Below, in pieces: positions 1-12,515 of a DNA stretch of 64,000 nt. The stretch is from Psettodes erumei (lineage: Eukaryota > Chordata > Actinopteri > Pleuronectiformes > Psettodidae), in NCBI GenBank assembly GCA_016785225.1, contig JAFBJZ010000855.1:620001-684000 (forward strand), read 5' to 3'. Numbering within the stretch: position 1 is the first letter of the stretch; every line of letters begins with the position of its first letter. The translations under genes were made by a program, and so were the position numbers. The notes under the pieces were generated by a model, which did no database searches, was not told the origin of the DNA, and saw only the letters and a list, made by a program, of their open reading frames with translations.

Positions 1-1959
1 CACCACAGGGAAAGTTACTATCATGCCTAAATACTAAGTTTCTTGCTTGACTTTGTAAGATTGTCAGTCTTATGCCTCAACAGCACAGGATTGGGTGTGT
101 GAGTGTGAAGTGGTGTCACATCAATGTGGAGCTGATTTGTGGGCTATCATGACATTGACCCCAAGTGTGTATGTGAGTACAAAAGAAATGCAAGTTTGTA
201 TGGTCTTTGATGTCACACTATTGTGATGTTCGTGAGGGGTTCTGAGTATGCACGGTTGAGCTCAGACAGAGCAGAGAGGCTGACGAGGCGTTCACTTGTA
301 TCGGTGCTTGTGCCAGACATAGGCAGAAAGCTGAGCTCGCATCATAGCCTGTACGGCGCTAGCTGCTGATACACCCCGAGTGTAATGGGGCGTGGTGAGA
401 GAAAAAAAACTTGGGAGAGAGAGAGAGAGGATCTGTCATGGTTGTTCACCTCTCTAACAGGCTGCTGACAGATAACACAAGCAGCTTGATGCATGGTCAG
501 AGATGGTTGCAATTATCAGCAAACACACACACAACCACACACACACACACGCTCACACACTGAGATAAAGTTAAGCTAGCATGAAATCACAGATTTACCA
601 GAACACTTCAAATCTCATAAGAAATACCTTACAGTATCCCATGGAAAATGAAACATAATTACAACATAAGAACATTTGCCCACATTTCAAAGTGATACTT
701 AGTTTTCAAGGTTATACAAGCAGCAACATTGACACTGTCTTCATTATGTGTGTGTGTCTGGCAGGCAGTTGCTGTCAGTGACCTGCTACAGGATGTTCCC
801 ACACTCTCTCGACAGCAATCTAATGTTCCAGTGGAGCATGGGTTCATCAGCATCCTCTAATGCAATGATTTACAACATGCAGCTCTGTTTGATCGTAGTT
901 ATATGCCCATGCTCATGGGTTTCCATTTTGTCCTTTAATTACACGTTGCGTATATTCTATACTACTATCAATCATTTCTGACTTCCATTCAGTGTAATCA
1001 ATCCATCAAAAACTCAATGGGAAATTGATCTGAAACATGCAAAACCTCCACTATGTGCCTTAAAAAAGGCACAGTGCACGGTGGAGCATAAATGAACTCT
1101 CTTTAACCTTTCTATCAGACCCTAATGGAGACCTGTTTGACCTGCTCTGCAGGCTGGTCTGGATCCTGATGTACAACCAGTGAGGGCAAGGGTCATGGGA
1201 ATGAAGGGTGAATGCTGTGTGTGTATACTCAGATGAAAAACTGCTTATGAAAATGATGATGTTCCTGCCAGCATGTATTTTTTTTAAACCAGGGGCACGT
1301 TGACTTTGTCCACCACATTCTCAACCATTTCAGAGATTTGAATCAATGGCATGTAACTTTTATGTGACTCTGTAAAACTTGAGACTTTAGAATGCCGTCT
1401 TAAAGTTTGCAGTCTGCCTTTGTTGCCCCTGCATCTTCAGTCTTTCTTCTTGCTTACTCTCTCTCATCCAACACACTGTCTGCATTTCTCTCAATGTTTT
1501 ATAGGAAGGGACATACATATACACAAACTCCCCATTCTCTCCTCCCCTGTCAGCCCCTGCGATCGGACTGATTTATAACAGCCTCTTCCCTCTGACTGGC
1601 CACTCATCTCTCTCCAACCTGACACACAGATTGAGTCCCGACTCCAGGTCCTGTTACCCTCAGAAAAAGGGGCTTAACAGCAGACCCAAGTGTGACTCCT
1701 GCCAATTTAATTACAGCTGTGACACAAATTACACATAAAGCATGAATGACAATTGAATGCAGCCCACTTAAACAACAGTAAAGGCTAAAAAAGAGAGTTG
1801 AATCAATACCTTGCTGGCAGTGGCAACAAAAATTGAAGTGAAATTATTGCAGTACTATTGTTGGATTATTGGATTGCATAGCATCATAAAGTGTTTGTCT
1901 TCTTGTATCCACTCCCTGCAGATCTCATGGACCCTTCATCCCCACTCTTTTCTTCCTAC
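1..1959. other. Left-edge noncoding DNA (inside nherf2, 3' of exon 3)
   Basis: This stretch follows the splice donor of nherf2 exon 3 on the minus strand and should be intron. I looked on the minus strand for the second half of PDZ2 (a VNG...VVASIKA-type block) and did not find it. A CA-rich microsatellite lies at 523-562. No other coding or RNA signal is visible. Confidence 0.6.
523..562. repeat. (CA)n-rich microsatellite
   Basis: An imperfect CA/AC run interrupted by ACC and GCT. Confidence 0.85.
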
Positions 1960-2142
1960 CTCAATGAGTCTGTCTTGTGGCCGGAGCCCAGCGTGGTCTG
2001 CAGGTGATCCTGGGTCCAGGGAGCGGATGTACTGTCCGGGCCGCGACCGATCACTGTGAAGGTTGAAGCCATAGCCCGTCTCAGACCGCACCAGGTGGCA
2101 CAGACGTGGAATGAGCTCGGACGGGTCGACCTGGGACCCTGA
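1960..2142 (-). CDS. nherf2: nherf2 exon 3: first half of PDZ2
   Basis: The minus strand reads [13 protein letters not shown], then [15 protein letters not shown], then [19 protein letters not shown]. It then meets donor GAG before GTAGGA at 1959-1958. This is the carboxylate-binding loop and core of a second NHERF PDZ domain. The 5' edge is uncertain. In phase 0 the exon can begin at 2142 or 2130, both after a CAG. The acceptor with the best pyrimidine tract (CTCACCCACAG) would start it at 2186, but that puts TGA and TAG in the PDZ frame. The missing half of PDZ2 should lie left of the window. Confidence 0.75.
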
Positions 2143-5100
2143 CTGGGATTCGCCTGGCTATGAGCTTCAGTCTGAGCAAGAGCCTCCTGTGGGTGAGTGA
2201 GAGAAGTATGTATTTGTCATTTTGTAAGTGCCAAGCAGAAGTCCTCGTCCCTTTACTAAGAGACAAGTGACTGAAACACATGGCTGAGTCATTTATAACA
2301 ACAACATTTAAAGTCTGCAGGATGAGTCTTTCATACAAAAGAATGTGGGGGAAGTGCCATTCAGTTGCAGAGTAGGTATCACATTTTATTGAGTGTTTCA
2401 TTTTAGAGTGAAACTGTCCATTTGTAGCATATAATCTGACACCTCTAACAGCCTTAGTAAAGACATTTATAGAACCTATATAATTATGCCTGAAGCTCTA
2501 CAGTGTGATCCCACCACCTACATGCCTGGGAAAATATGCGCAGCGAGAGTAACGGTAGCTAGCCAGCTCCGTACCCTCAGCTGATATTAGCGGTGAGGTA
2601 ACCGGCAGGTAAAGTGGGTGTGCAGAAAATATGGTACACATGTTGTGTTCACATGACAGATCTGCTGTCATTTTGCACAATAGGAGAGATCTTTTGTTTC
2701 CATTGCATATGTGCAGCTTGCGCCACGGTCCAGCATGTGCCTGCTAAAAATACATATGGAGTATGTGGGCAGGGCAAGAGAGAAACAAAGGTACTGAAGT
2801 GTTTAGAGAGGAGAAGATGGCCGATGATGTATTCTGTCAGAAAAAGGGGACTGTTCCTTTGTGGTGTAACTTATTCATCTCCCTTACAACTTGCTATCAT
2901 TGCAAATAAATCACGACAGAGCCTTGATCACCACAATACTGCCTTCCACTCTGGTCCTCAACCATGAAAAAATAACACTGATGGCAACATATAATTTCAT
3001 TTCAGGCATCAAATTCCTCAGCAGTGATCTGGGCAGCTTGCCCTGAGAGGGAGGGAGAGAGACTAAGAAAGAGAGAGAGAAAGAGAGAGGGAGAGAGAGA
3101 GAGAGCAACAACAGAATAATTCAGAGCAGTTCAACTCTCATGAATCCACTCCAGATCCTCCTTTTCCTGATTGTAGAGGAAGTGCCTGGGTTGTGCAGCA
3201 GAGGTAGCTCTTCCAAGGGAGAGAAAAATTTATAAATATCAAATCAAATGTATTAGCGTCATGGGATCTGGCGAAGGAGAAAAAATATGTCAGGAAGAAT
3301 GAGCGGAGGAAGGGAAAAAGCAAAGAGGGAGAGAGTGCGTGGGAGGGACTGAAAATTAGATGCAGCAAGAGGATTGAGAAAGAGTTCAAGAAAAGAAACA
3401 GTGTGAGCTAAGAGCACGCAGAGAAATACAGCGGACAGATAAACAGATAAACAGAGGGACAGAGTGGCGCAGATAAATCAAGATGACAGAAATTTCCAAT
3501 AAGAGACGGTGGGGCGGAAAAGAGTTTGCAGTGGAACTCCTATAACATAAACAGTGAGAGTAGCACAGCTGGGAGTCATTATGTGGGGGAGACGCAAGTG
3601 TCTGCCAATCTAACCTCCGACTGCCTCTCAATGCCTCTCCGCACCCCACTAATCATCCCCAGGGGCCTATGCCATCTCTTAAACCCTGCGTTTTTGACGT
3701 TAGCGTCCACTTAGGACACTTTGGATTTTTGTGCGGGGGTTGGATCTGCACGAGCTTAGCTGCGAAAGTTTGCTGCATGTCCAAGTGTCAGTGATTGAGG
3801 GTGACAACATGACTCTGCGTGTGTCCTCAGCTCTTTGTCATAGCATGTTATACATCTGCACTGGAGATGGATTAAAGTGTAAAGGAAAGGAACTGGTGGT
3901 TTGAAGACAAAGAGGTCTGGAGGGCCTGACGTTACCACACAAACTCTCCAAACTGAGAGGCCATCAGAGGAAATGCGGTCTCATGTTTGTTTGAACTGTG
4001 GGTGTTGATAACTTCATGGTTTTTGTGAAAAATATTTTGATGGGAGAGAAAATTGCATGTAATGTTTCCCCCCTTTGTCAGCAAACTAGCTTGTCATCAG
4101 GATAGTGGTCAGTTATCAACATTGAACATTTTTTTCAAAACTGAGTCCCACATGGGAGGAGACGCAGAAGGAAAAAACAGATCATCCATGTTTTGTTCCA
4201 GGCTTCATGCATGTAACTGCAGCGCTGCTCAAAACAACTTCACATGGAAAATTCTGAAGTAAACCAGGATGTTTATCTATGAGGAAAATCGTATGGAATA
4301 TTTCATGCCTGCTGCAGAATATCATGGCAGTTGACGTTCAAACACACAAAACACAGACATGTGCTGACCCTGGTGTCCTGGCTGTGGCACACAGAGAGGA
4401 TGTGCAGTCAAAGGGCCAAGTGCCATCCCATGAATTCTTTTAGTTTCCTGCCACAATCAGCCTTTGTTTCTGTTGGTTTCTGTGAATACATGCGGGGGGA
4501 GAGTGTGGTGGACACACAAGACTTGGTGTTTGACTCTGTGGCCGGGTTATGCAATTTTGATTAATTTAGAAATTATACTTTTTTTTGAAACAAGGTTAGA
4601 GGCTTTCTTATACAGGGGCAGCAGCAGATGGATAATCAATTTTGTGACTATAAGTCTGAGCTAAATTCACACACACCTCACTGTTTACTAAACGCTACCT
4701 CCGTTAACTTGTGGCCCGCTGTTCCTCCCTGCTTTTAAAAGAAATGTCTGAAATGTAAAGCTGAGAGTTACATTGTGAGATTGTGCTAACCCTAACCCTT
4801 TTTAGTGATTGGATGATGACCCTTTTAATCACATTTGGATCACAGATTTGACCTCAATTTGACCTTGGTATTAATTTCCATTATGACTTGATCATTAACA
4901 ATGGTTCTGCCTATGTTTGTGACTTCATATGATAGGGCCAGTCTGAGTTATACACATATTTCCCTCTCCATGTGACTGCTGGTGCTGGCGTTGGCAGTTG
5001 ATGAAACTAGATCACAGCTTGTTGAATAATTGAGCGGTGGCCTACTGCGATGGACGGATCATGACCGCGGTTAACCCTTTCACAGCCAAGGATCATTGGC

Positions 5101-8100
5101 TCAGTGTTGGCTCACAACACAATGAAGTGTGTTTGGTTATGCATGTGCGTGTGCTCTTACACGAAAAAATAATCTTTAAATCCAGTGTGCATGTGTGTAT
5201 GCGTGCATGTAAAGGATTTTGTCAACATTGCTCTCACTTGCAAGCTTCCCATAGGGGATTATTGTAAACTTAATATGCCCCTTCTAGTGATTCCGTAGGT
5301 CAAATTTCGTTTGACCCCTGAGTTGAAAGAATGCAGTTTTCTCTTCTCTTATTCTCTATCTTATGAACTATTTTCAATTACATGAGTGTATTGCCAACAC
5401 ACTCACCATTGTGGAAAATGACCAAAGATTGACCAAAGTCACTACAATTATACATGCATCTCCTGGGTGAGGTCAAAGAAAACTTTGCAACAAGCATACA
5501 AATGTACTGAATTAATTGAAATCAGTCAGTCAAAGACAGCAGGTTAAAAAACAAGAGAACATTGTGTTAAACCCCTTTTAGGGAAAATCCAATCAGCAGT
5601 TAAACTAAAAAAGGTCTTTTTTTGTTCCATGCCCCCTTCTTCCATGTCCTAAAACAGTATGCCAGTTTGTCAATGTTATTTCACTGCTTGGAAAAACTTT
5701 GTGGATGGCCTGTTTTCCAGCTGGGCGTGCAATGAAAAAATTATTGCAAGCTTACAGTGTTCAAAACAGATGAAAACATTGATTTCTGATGCAATAAAAT
5801 GCAACCGGGCAAAGGGCTTACATTCAAGTGTATTCCTGACAATTATGTCATTTTTTGACTATTTGACACTTTCTTTAATTACATTTTTTTTTATAAATAA
5901 CACCATACCATAATACTGGAAAGCTCTACTGTGAAATACGCAAAAAGCTGGTGCTCCTTCTTTTCCATGGATCATCAACTGGTGATAATGATGAGCTTTT
6001 GCCTGGGACATTTATTTATATATATATTTATGTTTATGGAATTAAATTAAGTAGGGCGGGCTTAGTGAAAAGCAATTCAATGTTATGAGCACTTCTAACT
6101 CTAACACTACTGCACTATGTCTGAAGCACCGAAACTTGCTTGTTTTATTCCATATGTGATGTTGCTGTTATTGATGACATATGAATTCTGAACCCTCTGT
6201 GTTTCTAAGTAAACCATGGCAGTATCTTGACTGCAAGTTTCATTAAAAAAAAATCTCTGCATTAGATGGAGAAGCAGACTGCAGTGACCACAAGTGGAAA
6301 TTTCCTGAAGCAAGCAGCAGCGGCGCCTAGCAAGTGTTAGCCTGAAGCCAAATTAAAAATGTGAATGGAACGGAAACATTGCTGACGTAGAGTGATGCCT
6401 GGTGAAGTACAAACAACAGCAGCACATGGGATTTTTTTTTTACTGATGTTGCGGATGACAACTGGTTGTCACGGAGACAGCAGTGAACACAATAGAACCA
6501 GTTCTATCTGTCAGGGAGAAGGCTGACTATAGAGTGTATAATGTACAGATGTAATGCAGAATCTTTTGGTGGTCTAACACATGTTTCTGTGTCTGTGTGA
6601 CACTGTGATGCCATGACCACAGCTGTTCAGAAGTGTTAGCAAAGCCCATATGAGGTTCATTTAACAGGGCTTTACCAAATTAAGAAAAATTCTGTCTCTC
6701 AGGCAATCTGTTTGTCTGTATGTGTGCATGTGTGTGTCTGTCTGTCTGTGTATGTGTGCCCCATGCATCTGCTTCAGGTGTGGATAAAGAAAGAGGAGCA
6801 AGAAGGGAACGAGAGGCACCTGGAGGAAAGCAGAGAGGGGTTTGGGGCTTATAAAAATGAAGGATAAGGGGAGAGGAAAAGCATAAGTAACTGTGAGCTA
6901 CGACAGCGAGAAGGACTCAGGAAGATACAGAGAAATAGGGCAGGCAGAGGAGGAGATGATGCACAGCATGTGGAGGACAGGAAGAGAGGCAGAGAGAACA
7001 TGAGAACACGAGAACTGGCCAGAGATCTCGATAACCAACAGTTTTTCCCACTGGTGTTGTGGTGTGTTGCGTAACAGCGCTGTGACACGAAAGCTAGCAG
7101 TGTGTGTGTGTGTTTGTGTGTTTTTGTGCATCCAGTGCTGCTCTACCAGGACAGACCTGCTGAGATCTGTTTACCAAGTCCTCTGCTCAGCTGCAGTTTG
7201 TGTGTTTGCGTGTGTGTGTTTTTGTATGTGTGTGCATGTGTGTGTGTGTGTGTGTGTGTGTCCATGTGTTTTACATACTGCACATAGTTAGGACAGAACC
7301 AGGCTGGTATTATCCCCCTGTTACTGGTCTTTATGCTAAGCTAACTCGGTACTGGCTGTAGCTACGTATTTACTGTACAAGCAGGAGAGTGGCATCAGTC
7401 TTCTCAACTAACTTTCAGAATGAAAGTAGATATATCAAACTAAAATGAAACTTCATTGAGAAATCAATTATTGAAAGTAAAGAAATTAGGCTAAATTGTT
7501 ATCAATCCCTTTCATTCCACGTGTTATTTGATAACCTTTCTGTAAGTGAGAGAGAGCACAACTCTAGTTTCCATGAGAACTAGGTGTATGAGGACGATTT
7601 AATTTTCATAGACCATATACATGCTACAGTAGCTTGTGGACGCTGCAGAGAAAAAACATTAAAAACAATAATATCCTGCCCAAAATGACAATTAATAACT
7701 ATATAGATAACTAATATACATACAGTATATAAAAACAGAATTTCCCCTCATTGATTACAGCCTACTGCACATGTCCAAATGTGTCATGGTCGGAGCGTAT
7801 CATGAGGATGTTAGTGAAACTGAAAGAAAAGAAGAAAAATCAACAGGTGGTTTTAACGCCTCTTGTACATTTTCTCATACATTTGTCTCCCTATCTTTCT
7901 ACACTTCCTTCTTCCTTAAGCTCCTATTTGTTTTGCAATTCACCCATCCACCCTCCACGTCATGGTGTTTCATGTCTTCCATCAACCTAAATTCTTTAAC
8001 CCTTCCACTCTCGCTTCTACTTTCTGTGCCTCTCTTATCTTTGACTGCCTCCTGCTACAACAAATTTACATGTAGTTAGGAGCGACAAGGCTGCAGAATA

Positions 8101-9357
8101 TTACATTCCTGTCTATTTGCATTTAAATGGCGATCTAAATTGTTTGAGCTCCTGGTGATATACTGTGCGAGGGTGTGTGTATGTGTCTTCTGTGGTTATT
8201 TTTGTCTGTCTTTTTCATCTGTGTGATGGGACAGCAGTTGATGTCGGTGATGTAATGAGTGTGTGTGGGTCCACACCCTTGTTATCAGTGCGTGGCAGAA
8301 ATCCCTCATCACCGAGTGTATAAGTCGGTGGTGTTTGTTGATTTGCGTGTGTTTTTCTCAGGGTGTTTGAGCGTACAAAAAATGCATGTATGTGTATGCT
8401 GTGTGCACAGCTTCAAGTCTGAGCTGATTAATCAACAGTTCAAGTCATTATTCAACTTGTCATTAAAATTTAAAAAATAACAAAAAAACCTGATTCCAGT
8501 CTTCTGTGATAGCAAACTGAGTATCTTTTGTGATGGACTGGAAAAATGTGACTGATATTTTTCTCTATATTATAACATTTCATAGACTAAACAATACTGG
8601 TTGTAGTCATGTATGTTTGTGTATTCAAAACCTTAGAGGGAGAAAGAGGTACTGTATATATGACATCATGGAGACACAAACGTGCTGTGGGGGTCTCTTA
8701 GATGACATAAGGCCAAAGATTTACATACTTGTGTGTATGTGTCTGCCAGAGACAGCGGATACAGATGTACATTTTCCTCAGCATAATGAATCAAAGAGGG
8801 GATTCCTGTCTGCTGCTACCCCACACACATCCTCTCACATACTAGCAGTTGATCCTCAAGGATACAAAGCCTTTCTCCCATTACAACTCCTCCACTCCCA
8901 CAGACAGAGCAAAGGAGGGCTGCAATTAAACTGATCCAAGATGCTAATGTGTGAGCTGAGTGAAACTGAGCAGGGCCAGTGGGACATCAAAAACAAACGC
9001 CTGCGTGTGCTGTTTTAAAGTTTGTGTGAACACTGCATGGGTTTATGTGTGGGAATGTAGGCAGGCTCACAGCTGTGAGTGCGAGCAGGGAGCTGATACA
9101 AACTGAACATGTGAAGGGACAGAACATGGCAGTGGTCAGGAGTAGAAGTAAAACCTGTAAAACAGCACAGCTGTGACAGCAGTTCTGAAATTGAGTGTGC
9201 GCTTGCCTGTGCTTGCCAAGCCATTAAGAGATAATAGAAACACATGAGGTTCAAAGCTCTATTCGTGGTTTTAAAGGATTTCTCCACCAGTAACAATAAG
9301 GTGTAGCAAAGTGACAAATTTCTTGCTGCCTTTGTCTTGAGTTCTCCATTTTACAGT

Positions 9358-9405
<48 letters not shown>

Positions 9406-10359
9406 TTTTATATTCACTGGTGATGCTGTTGTGTGGGCAGCACATTGATCGATCTTTAGCCTGGCTACAGCCAACCTACGTTCCACTGATATTCCCACAT
9501 CCAACTGACAGTTAAAACATGAGATTAAGAATATGGAGATTGAAAAGCATGTAAGTGTATTTTGGGGTACACCCAAAGTCCAAAAGTGCAGAAACCCATC
9601 AAATAATGACTTATTAAAAGGATTTGTGAGATGAGTCTCAGATGATTCAAAGACAGCAGGAGACTGCAGGTCTGTTTTCACATATTTGGACCCAGTAAGC
9701 GCTATACAAAAGTAGTGCGATGCTGAAGAATTGGGTCAAGTGTCTTAATTGCTACAAATAAAATTTGTGACATAGTAAAGAAATATCATTGTCTCATATT
9801 CCGTATAATTATACTTTTGTTTGTAATTGAAAAAATGTATAGATTTTTTGCAATTTGGAAAAGTGGAAAGCACTACTGGCAAGGAACAGAATATCAGTCG
9901 ATGTTAGTACAGCAGTCTCTGTAGTATGCTTTGAATTCAATGCCAAATTGAAACTTGACATCGTGAAAGTGTGTTACTTTTTCATATCAAATTGTGTCAG
10001 CGTTGTCACTCAAGCCATGGCACAGTGAAGAAAACATTTCCAGTATGGGTCACAGATTTATTTTTGTTGGTATGCAGGTTCAAATTATGCCTGAAGAGAG
10101 ACAGTCAGGTCAGCGTCTTCTGGGTTGACAAACATTTGAAGACATTATCAGCTCTGGAGATAACAGATGGTGACACACAGCTGTGTTCCCTCTCACCCAC
10201 ATGCATTTAACACAATACGCTCAGTTGTGCTTGTTCTCGCTGATATTAGCCACCTTACTAGATTCCACTTTTTGTTAATTCCCCCAACAAACACACCCTC
10301 GTTCCTCACTCGTGAGCCATCCACATCCTGCTAGCCATGTTTTTACTCCAGGAATTTAG

Positions 10360-10417
<58 letters not shown>

Positions 10418-12477
10418 ACCCATATTGAATGTGGACCCCTGCATCTTGATGTAACGCAGTTGGTATTCAAAGGAGGGGGAGGAGGTCTCCAACACCAACT
10501 CCAGATGTTAGTAAAAAAGAATTGCACACTCACTCTCGCCAATGAGAGGTCACTTAAAATTTATGTCGATTTACATTTCATCTGAGATCATACATGGATA
10601 GTTTTACTCTAAGAAAAAGCTGATATATCCACTTGAAATACATAAGAAAACTATGGCTAGTTAACATGCCAGGTTGAATAAAGGTTAAACAAATGAGATG
10701 CCTCCCCATTGCCAAAAAGAGACATTGTTTCTGTGCTCCCACATTAGCTGCACTGCTACTGTTCAGCCCTGGAACTATCATACATAACCTCAAATGCCTC
10801 ATTTTGTCAAAGCAACAAAAAACAACCTCACATTGGTCTGGGTGGCTGGCAAAAATCGTGCACAGATGATCGCAGGGGCTGAAGCGCTGACTATGTCCAG
10901 ACAACCCCTGTGCTATATGCTGTTTCATTGGAGCTGACAGGCAACATCTTTTTCCTATTATCCTGGGCATGATGTGAAACTGAGCAAAGGGGCAGGGCAA
11001 GGAAGAGAGGTGACTCTCCCAGAGTCGGAGAGCCTGACCTGAGCCTCTCATTTTACACTGTTCTAAAGTAATGGCTGGAGATTATCATGCATCGGTCTAG
11101 TCATGTTTTTGTTGTGGTGGAACAAAGACTTGATACATTTAAAGGCTAATATGTTGAACAAGAAATAAGAGCACTTCTCCCTTATCATGCAATCTTAAAG
11201 CATGTAGTGATTAACACAACTTGGACACATGTCAGAAAAACATGTTTGCTGCAGATGTAGGGCTATTTACTGTTAAATGCCAGCTACATATCAGTGTAGA
11301 AGTAAGTGTTTAATACCACACAATCATTACACCCAGAACTGCTACAGTACTTCTCATTTATCAACTGTTTATTGTGACCAAAGCCCTCTCTTCTCTTGCT
11401 CTTTCTCAGAGAATAGCAACGAGTGTAGCTGTTTGTGTTTATTCAGTCCTGACCCGATGACCTCAAGCCTTGACCCATAAATGCTGACCTCGCTGTGCAT
11501 GGTTTTCTCACACAGATCTAATTCACTCAAATACCACAATCCATCCACAGCTTCAAAAATTAATCGCGTCTCAAGATGTTATTTCATGCTGTCTGTAAGG
11601 GAGCTTTGTGAAAACTGTCAGGACTCTCTTGCGCACTCCTCCATGTTTGGTTGTTTGGTTGTCTCTGCTGCAGTTTAGCTGTTTAGAGTTTGTAAAGTTT
11701 TCACCAGCTGTGGCACACGAGTGAAATCAAATTAAAGTCATAAGATTTTGAGCTTGTGATTTGAAAGTTTGTAGATGTAAAACAACCTTTCTTTTTCTTC
11801 CTTCTCTCTCTCTCTTTTGTTTTGTAATTGTCTCTCTGTCCCATTCAACACTTTACAATCCTTTAGTTTACAAAATGTTGCCGTATGAAGGCTATATTTT
11901 TTTCCAGCACACTCATTCTGATGCGGACTGTCACTGTAGCAACGACTTTGTGTGTACTTCCTAACATGCCTGGTGTGACAGTGACTGGAAAGAGCAACAA
12001 CAAAAGACCACAATATGTTGGTGTGGTGAAGGCCTCACCACCAACAGAGAGGGAAAATTCAGGCCAGGGAGAAAACCAGGAACTACATCTCCCCCAGAAC
12101 TTCCATAAATGGGCCAGGAACATGTCTGCCTCTTTGTGGCTGTGGAATAATAATGACTTCTCATATGTCTCTGCCTCTATATTATTTATTTTCTTTTAGC
12201 TACTTTCGATTCACGCCCAAAAATGTAGTCATCCTTTTGTTCTTTTAAATCATGGGCTCATCAAGCTTCTTGCTCTAAAGAAATTCTTTTTAATTCTGAA
12301 GCAAAAACATCTCTCTTGTTTTTCCTGACTCCAACAGGTAGGTGCATGTGTATGAGCATGCATGCATGTGTGTGTGTGTGTTTGCAAGTTTAAAAAAAGG
12401 CTCTGGTGAGAAAGTGTCATCTGACATTTTATCTCGTACCTTAGTGTTAATGACACACCCACATGACAGACCTCAGT

Positions 12478-12515
<38 letters not shown>

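Noticed and set aside
2614..2967. 117-codon plus-strand open frame
   Set aside because: No domain, it lies in nherf2 intron DNA, and nothing supports splicing or translation.
4786..4798. CTAACCCTAACCC, telomere-like
   Set aside because: Only two units, so it is expected by chance and is not an interstitial telomere array.
8530..8934. 134-codon plus-strand open frame
   Set aside because: No domain, no good start context, and it lies in AT-rich intron DNA.
9251..9681. Arg-Glu repeat protein on the minus strand
   Set aside because: It is a translation of the (TC)19 microsatellite.
10306..10585. Open frames with Cys-Val, His-Thr or Arg-Glu repeats
   Set aside because: They are translations of the compound (TC)n(AC)n microsatellite on both strands.
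10578..11051. 157-codon minus-strand open frame
   Set aside because: It has no recognisable domain, no splice partners and random-looking composition. It lies within the large nherf2 intron.
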